From: Streptomyces sp. CoH27
GTDB lineage: Bacteria > Actinomycetota > Actinomycetes > Streptomycetales > Streptomycetaceae
Length of the DNA stretch: 64,000 nucleotides
Direction of reading: 5' to 3'
Assembly (NCBI RefSeq): GCF_020181035.1
Contig: NZ_JAIQYY010000004.1
Span: 333,385-397,384 of the forward strand
In this document: piece after piece, positions 60,683 through 64,000 of the stretch
How positions within the stretch are numbered: the first letter of the stretch is position 1
Layout of the letters: each line of letters opens with the position of its first letter
Notes under the pieces: model-generated
Told to the model about the DNA's origin: nothing
The model's input: the letters and a program-made list of their open reading frames with translations, nothing else
Database searches by the model: none
Translations under genes and position numbers: made by a program

Positions 60683-61771
60683 TCAGCCCTGGGTGCGCCG
60701 GACGCACTCGGTGACGACCTCGCGCAGGCTGCCCGTGCGCTCCATCAGCCGGAGCTGCTCGCGCGCGCCCGTGCCCCGGTGCAGCAGCTCGTCGACGGCC
60801 TCCTCGGCCAGGGCTGTGTCCCCGCTGTCGGCGAGCGCCTCCCCGCTGTGCTCCAGCAGGGTGCGCACCACCTCGGGCGCGGGCCGGGGCCGCATCGTCA
60901 GGGGGTCGAGCAGCTCCCGGTCCAGGCCGGTGTGGGCGGCGTGCCAGGCGGCCAGCCGGAGCAGGCTCACACTGTGGTCGGGCGCCGGCCGCCCGGCCCG
61001 CCACTCCCGGGCGGCCGTCTCCACCAGGGCGCGGGCCAGGGTGGCGAGCAACATGGTGGTCTCGGCGCGCAGGCACACGTCCGCCACCCGGATCTCCACC
61101 GTCGGGTACTTCGCGGACAGCCGCGCGTCGAAGTACACCATCCCCTGGTCGAGGATGACCCCGCTGGCCACCATCTCCGCCACCTGCCCGTGATAGCGCG
61201 CGGGCGAGCCGAACAACTCGGTCGGCCCCGCCGACGGACAGCGGCTCCACAGTCGGCTGCGAAAGCTGACGTACCCGGTGTCCCGGCCCTGCCAGTACGG
61301 CGAGTTGGCGCTGAGCGCGCGCAGCACGGGCAGCCACGGCCGCAGCCGGTCGAGGACGGCGACGCCCTCCTCGTCGGACTCCACCGCCACATGCGCGTGA
61401 CACCCGCACACGAGCCAGTCCTGGGTGGCGATCCCGTACTGCTCTGCCATCCACCGGTAACGGTCGTTCGGGGTGAGCGCGCCGGTGACCGGCATCGGGC
61501 AGGTGGCCAGCGCGGCGACCGAGCAGCCCACCTCGCCCGCGAGCCGGGCCGCCTCCTTGCGGGAGCGCACGACATCGGCGCCGAGGTCCGCCATGTCCGT
61601 GTGCGGACGCGTGGCGAATTCCAGCATCTGTCCGAACAGCTCCAGCTGGAACAGGTTCTGCCCGGGATCCTCCTGGACGGCCCGGGTGAGGACGGCGGCC
61701 GACAGTGCCTTCGGCTCGCCGGTGTCCGGATCGACCAGAAGAAGTTCCTCCTCCACACCGACAGTGCGCAC
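60683..61771 (-). CDS. Carboxylate-amine ligase, GCS2/YbdK family
   Basis: 362 aa. N terminus TVGVEEELLLVDP with the ATP/Mg-binding Glu cluster, GCHAHVAVE, and ALSANSPYWQGRDTGYVSFRSRLWSR are diagnostic of the YbdK glutamate-cysteine ligase-like group. Possible reaction: gamma-glutamyl-cysteine formation (compare EgtA of ergothioneine synthesis), but neither ergothioneine genes nor glutathione synthase are nearby. It lies 92 bp after glgB on the same strand, with a hairpin between. Confidence 0.9.
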   Translation of the reverse strand: MRTVGVEEELLLVDPDTGEPKALSAAVLTRAVQEDPGQNLFQLELFGQMLEFATRPHTDMADLGADVVRSRKEAARLAGEVGCSVAALATCPMPVTGALTPNDRYRWMAEQYGIATQDWLVCGCHAHVAVESDEEGVAVLDRLRPWLPVLRALSANSPYWQGRDTGYVSFRSRLWSRCPSAGPTELFGSPARYHGQVAEMVASGVILDQGMVYFDARLSAKYPTVEIRVADVCLRAETTMLLATLARALVETAAREWRAGRPAPDHSVSLLRLAAWHAAHTGLDRELLDPLTMRPRPAPEVVRTLLEHSGEALADSGDTALAEEAVDELLHRGTGAREQLRLMERTGSLREVVTECVRRTQG

Positions 61772-61797
61772 GTGGGGCCGCCCTTCTGTTCAGGCCA

Positions 61798-61839
61798 CGA
61801 GGGGCAGACGAGAGTCCGTACGACCCTGACTGCCCCTCG
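61798..61839 (-). terminator. Candidate terminator hairpin between glgB and the GCS2 gene
   Basis: CGAGGGGCAG (61798-61807) and CTGCCCCTCG (61830-61839) are perfect 10-bp arms around a 22-base loop, beginning 24 bp after the glgB stop. There is no T-run, as is common in Streptomyces terminators. Confidence 0.55.
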
Positions 61840-61863
61840 GGCGTCCGCCCGACTCCTGCGAGT

Positions 61864-64000
61864 TCAGGGCACGGGCGTCAACCAGACAGTGGCGAGCGGC
61901 GGCAGCGTGACCCGCACAAACCCGTCCTTCGGCCGGAAAGGAACCCCGGGGGCCCCGGCGCCGACACCGCTGCCGCCATAGCGCGTGTCGTCCGTGTTCA
62001 GGGTCTCCTGCCAGGCCGGGAAGGGATCCGGAACCCACAGGCGGTAGGCGTCGCGGACCACGGGGGAGAAGTTCGAGACCGCCAGCAGGGCGGAACCCTC
62101 GGCGTCGAACCGGAGGAACGCGAATACGTTGTCGTCCGCCGCGTCACACAGCACCCAGTGGAAACCGCCCGGATCGGTGTCCCGCTGCCACAGGGCCGGC
62201 GTCGCCCGGTACCTGGTGTTCAGGTCCCGTACGAGATCCTGGACACCCCGGTGGTCGCCCGCCGAGTGGTAGTCGTCGCCGAGCAGCCACCACTCGGGGC
62301 CGTGCGCCTCGGACCACTCCGCCCCCTGCGCGAACTCCTGCCCCATGAAGAGGAGTTGCTTGCCGGGGTGGGCCCACATGAAGCCGAGGTAGGCCCGGTG
62401 GTTCGCGCGCCGCTGCCACCAGTCGCCCGGCATCTTCGACACCAGTGCCTGCTTGCCGTGCACGACCTCGTCGTGGGAGATCGGCAGGACGTAGTTCTCG
62501 CTGTACGCGTACACCATCGAGAACGTCATCTCGTCGTGGTGGTACTTGCGGTGCACCGGCTCCTTCTGCACGTACTCCAGCGAGTCGTGCATCCAGCCCA
62601 TGTTCCACTTCAGCCCGAAGCCGAGCCCGCCGCTGTCCGTCGGCCGGGTCACCCCGTCCCACGCGGTGGACTCCTCCGCGATCGTCACCACCCCCGGGCA
62701 GCGCCGGTAGACCGTCGCGTTCATCTCCTGCAGGAAGGCGACCGCGTCCAGGTCCTCCCGCCCGCCGAAGACGTTCGGCTCCCACTGCCCGGAGTCCCGC
62801 GAGTAGTCCAGGTAGAGCATCGAGGCGACGGCGTCCACCCGCAGCCCGTCGATGTGGAACTCCTGGCACCAGTACACGGCGTTGGCCACGAGGAAGTTGC
62901 GCACCTCGGTCCGCCCGAAGTCGAACTCGTACGTCCCCCAGTCCGGATGCTCCGCCCGCCGCCAGTCCCCGGGCTCGTACAGCGGCTCCCCGTCGAACCG
63001 GGCCAGCGCCCAGTCGTCCTTCGGGAAGTGCGCCGGCACCCAGTCCATGATCACGCCGAGCCCGGCCTGATGCAGCCTGTCCACCAGGTACTTGAAGTCG
63101 TCGGGAGAGCCGAGCCGGGGCGTCGGCGCGTAGTACGAGGTGACCTGGTAACCCCACGACCCGCTGAACGGATGCCCCGCGACCGGCATCAGCTCCACAT
63201 GGGTGAAGCCCAAGTCCTTGACATACGCGGGGAGTTCCTGAGCCAGCTGACGATATGTCAGGCCCGGCCGCCAGGAGGGCAGATGGACCTCGTACACCGA
63301 GAACGGCGCCTGGTGCACGGGCGTGTCGCCCCGGTGGGCCAGCCACTGAGCGTCGCCCCACTCGTAGCGGGACACCGCGACGACCGACGCCGTGTCCGGC
63401 GGCACCTCGGTGCGCCGCGCCATCGGGTCGGCCTTGAGGAACCGGTGGCCGTGCCGGGAGGTGATCTCGAACTTGTAGCGGGCGCCCTCGCCGATCCCGG
63501 GCAGGAACAGCTCCCACACCCCGGACGCGCCGAGCGAGCGCATCGGGTACTGAGTGCCGTCCCAGTAGGTGAAGTCCCCGGCCACCCGCACCCCCTGGGC
63601 GTTCGGCGCCCACACGGTGAAGCGGGTGCCGGTCACCCCCTGGTGCGTCATCGGCTCGGCGCCGAGCGCCTGCCACAGCTGCTCGTGCCGGCCCTCCCGG
63701 ATCAGATGCAGATCCAGCTCGCCGAGGGCGGGCAGGAAGCGGTACGGATCGTGTACCTCCTGCTCGGTGTCGTCGTACGTCACCAGCAGCGTGTACGACT
63801 CCGGGATCCCCGGGAACGGCAGCACGGCCGCGAACAGTCCGCCGCCCTCGGACACCAGCGGGTGCCGGGTGCCGTCGGCGACGACGTTCACCGCGCGGGC
63901 GTTCGGGCGCAGCGCCCGGAACAGGGTGCCGCCCGGCACCGGGTGGGCGCCCAGCAGGGCGTGCGGATCGTGATGGGCGCCGCCGAGCAGCCGGCCGCGC
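61864..64000 (-). CDS. glgB: 1,4-alpha-glucan branching enzyme, 5' end beyond right edge
   Basis: 712 codons are inside the window and the frame stays open at 64000 ([23 protein letters not shown]), so the start is outside. CBM48 domain ([22 protein letters not shown]), GH13 catalytic barrel with nucleophile Asp in [17 protein letters not shown], acid Glu in VTIAEEST, and [12 protein letters not shown]-terminal all-beta domain ends [13 protein letters not shown]. It makes alpha-1,6 branches in glycogen. In Streptomyces glgB usually ends the glgE-treS-pep2-glgB operon; those genes would lie to the right. Confidence 0.97.
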   Translation of the reverse strand, partial: RGRLLGGAHHDPHALLGAHPVPGGTLFRALRPNARAVNVVADGTRHPLVSEGGGLFAAVLPFPGIPESYTLLVTYDDTEQEVHDPYRFLPALGELDLHLIREGRHEQLWQALGAEPMTHQGVTGTRFTVWAPNAQGVRVAGDFTYWDGTQYPMRSLGASGVWELFLPGIGEGARYKFEITSRHGHRFLKADPMARRTEVPPDTASVVAVSRYEWGDAQWLAHRGDTPVHQAPFSVYEVHLPSWRPGLTYRQLAQELPAYVKDLGFTHVELMPVAGHPFSGSWGYQVTSYYAPTPRLGSPDDFKYLVDRLHQAGLGVIMDWVPAHFPKDDWALARFDGEPLYEPGDWRRAEHPDWGTYEFDFGRTEVRNFLVANAVYWCQEFHIDGLRVDAVASMLYLDYSRDSGQWEPNVFGGREDLDAVAFLQEMNATVYRRCPGVVTIAEESTAWDGVTRPTDSGGLGFGLKWNMGWMHDSLEYVQKEPVHRKYHHDEMTFSMVYAYSENYVLPISHDEVVHGKQALVSKMPGDWWQRRANHRAYLGFMWAHPGKQLLFMGQEFAQGAEWSEAHGPEWWLLGDDYHSAGDHRGVQDLVRDLNTRYRATPALWQRDTDPGGFHWVLCDAADDNVFAFLRFDAEGSALLAVSNFSPVVRDAYRLWVPDPFPAWQETLNTDDTRYGGSGVGAGAPGVPFRPKDGFVRVTLPPLATVWLTPVP

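Overview
This 64 kb window is chromosomal DNA of a Streptomyces (very high GC, strong G/C bias at codon third positions, GTG and occasional TTG starts, many 4-bp ATGA/GTGA overlaps between co-transcribed genes). Lineage-typical genes include the melanin operon melC1-melC2, the 2-methylisoborneol (2-MIB) operon, a WhiB-like protein, a streptophobe membrane protein, DUF6777 and DUF6328 proteins, F420-dependent oxidoreductase, and the glycogen branching enzyme. No rRNA, tRNA, CRISPR array or intact insertion sequence was found.

Layout. 0-5.9 kb: membrane and regulatory genes, an epoxide-hydrolase pseudogene broken by a 14-bp tandem duplication, and an APH-fold kinase. 5.9-9.4 kb: the 2-MIB operon on the minus strand, made of a family 2B encapsulin shell (with an inserted cNMP-binding-like domain), 2-MIB synthase as its cargo, and geranyl diphosphate 2-C-methyltransferase. 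9.7-15.3 kb: VOC protein, RNase HI with a C-terminal Cys/His cluster, tyrosinase operon, flavin monooxygenase, lipase, then a deletion scar joining the 3' ends of a LysR gene and an SDR gene. 15.3-22 kb: secreted VAO-type cholesterol oxidase-like enzyme, aldo/keto reductase, F420 enzyme, membrane-anchored pseudokinase. 22-28.6 kb: PLP dehydratase, a coupled TPR protein / 36-codon mini-ORF / polyprenyl synthase set behind twin operators, AIM24 protein, a TerD-CAP-CAP fusion and a secreted serine hydrolase. 28.9-35.6 kb: M4 protease, a TnpB-like transposase relic abutting a truncated GH95 fucosidase, SGNH hydrolase, and a 986-aa LuxR/AAA regulator.

35.6-40.2 kb holds a redox-flavoured signalling cassette in which three genes overlap by 4 bp each: a response regulator fused to a thioredoxin-reductase-like flavoprotein, a cNMP-domain histidine kinase, and a UBP zinc-finger protein; a universal stress protein diverges from it. 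40.2-45.7 kb: DUF4032 kinase-like protein, MBL hydrolase, AlkB, and a TetR/flavoprotein pair behind two palindromes. 45.9-54.6 kb: M1 aminopeptidase, an OmpR/histidine-kinase pair, WhiB-like protein, LysG-LysE amino-acid exporter pair, a frameshifted MFS gene and a small cNMP-binding protein. 54.6-64 kb, all on the minus strand: FUSC exporter, type II NADH dehydrogenase, long-chain acyl-CoA ligase, GCS2-type carboxylate-amine ligase, and glgB running off the right edge.

The strongest biology is the 2-MIB nanocompartment operon. The least explained pieces are the duplicated, translationally coupled junction ahead of the polyprenyl synthase with its two TATACA-N5-TGTATA operators, the redox two-component cassette, and the TerD-CAP-CAP protein. 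The window also has many gene scars (at least seven broken or partial genes), several with a readable mechanism.
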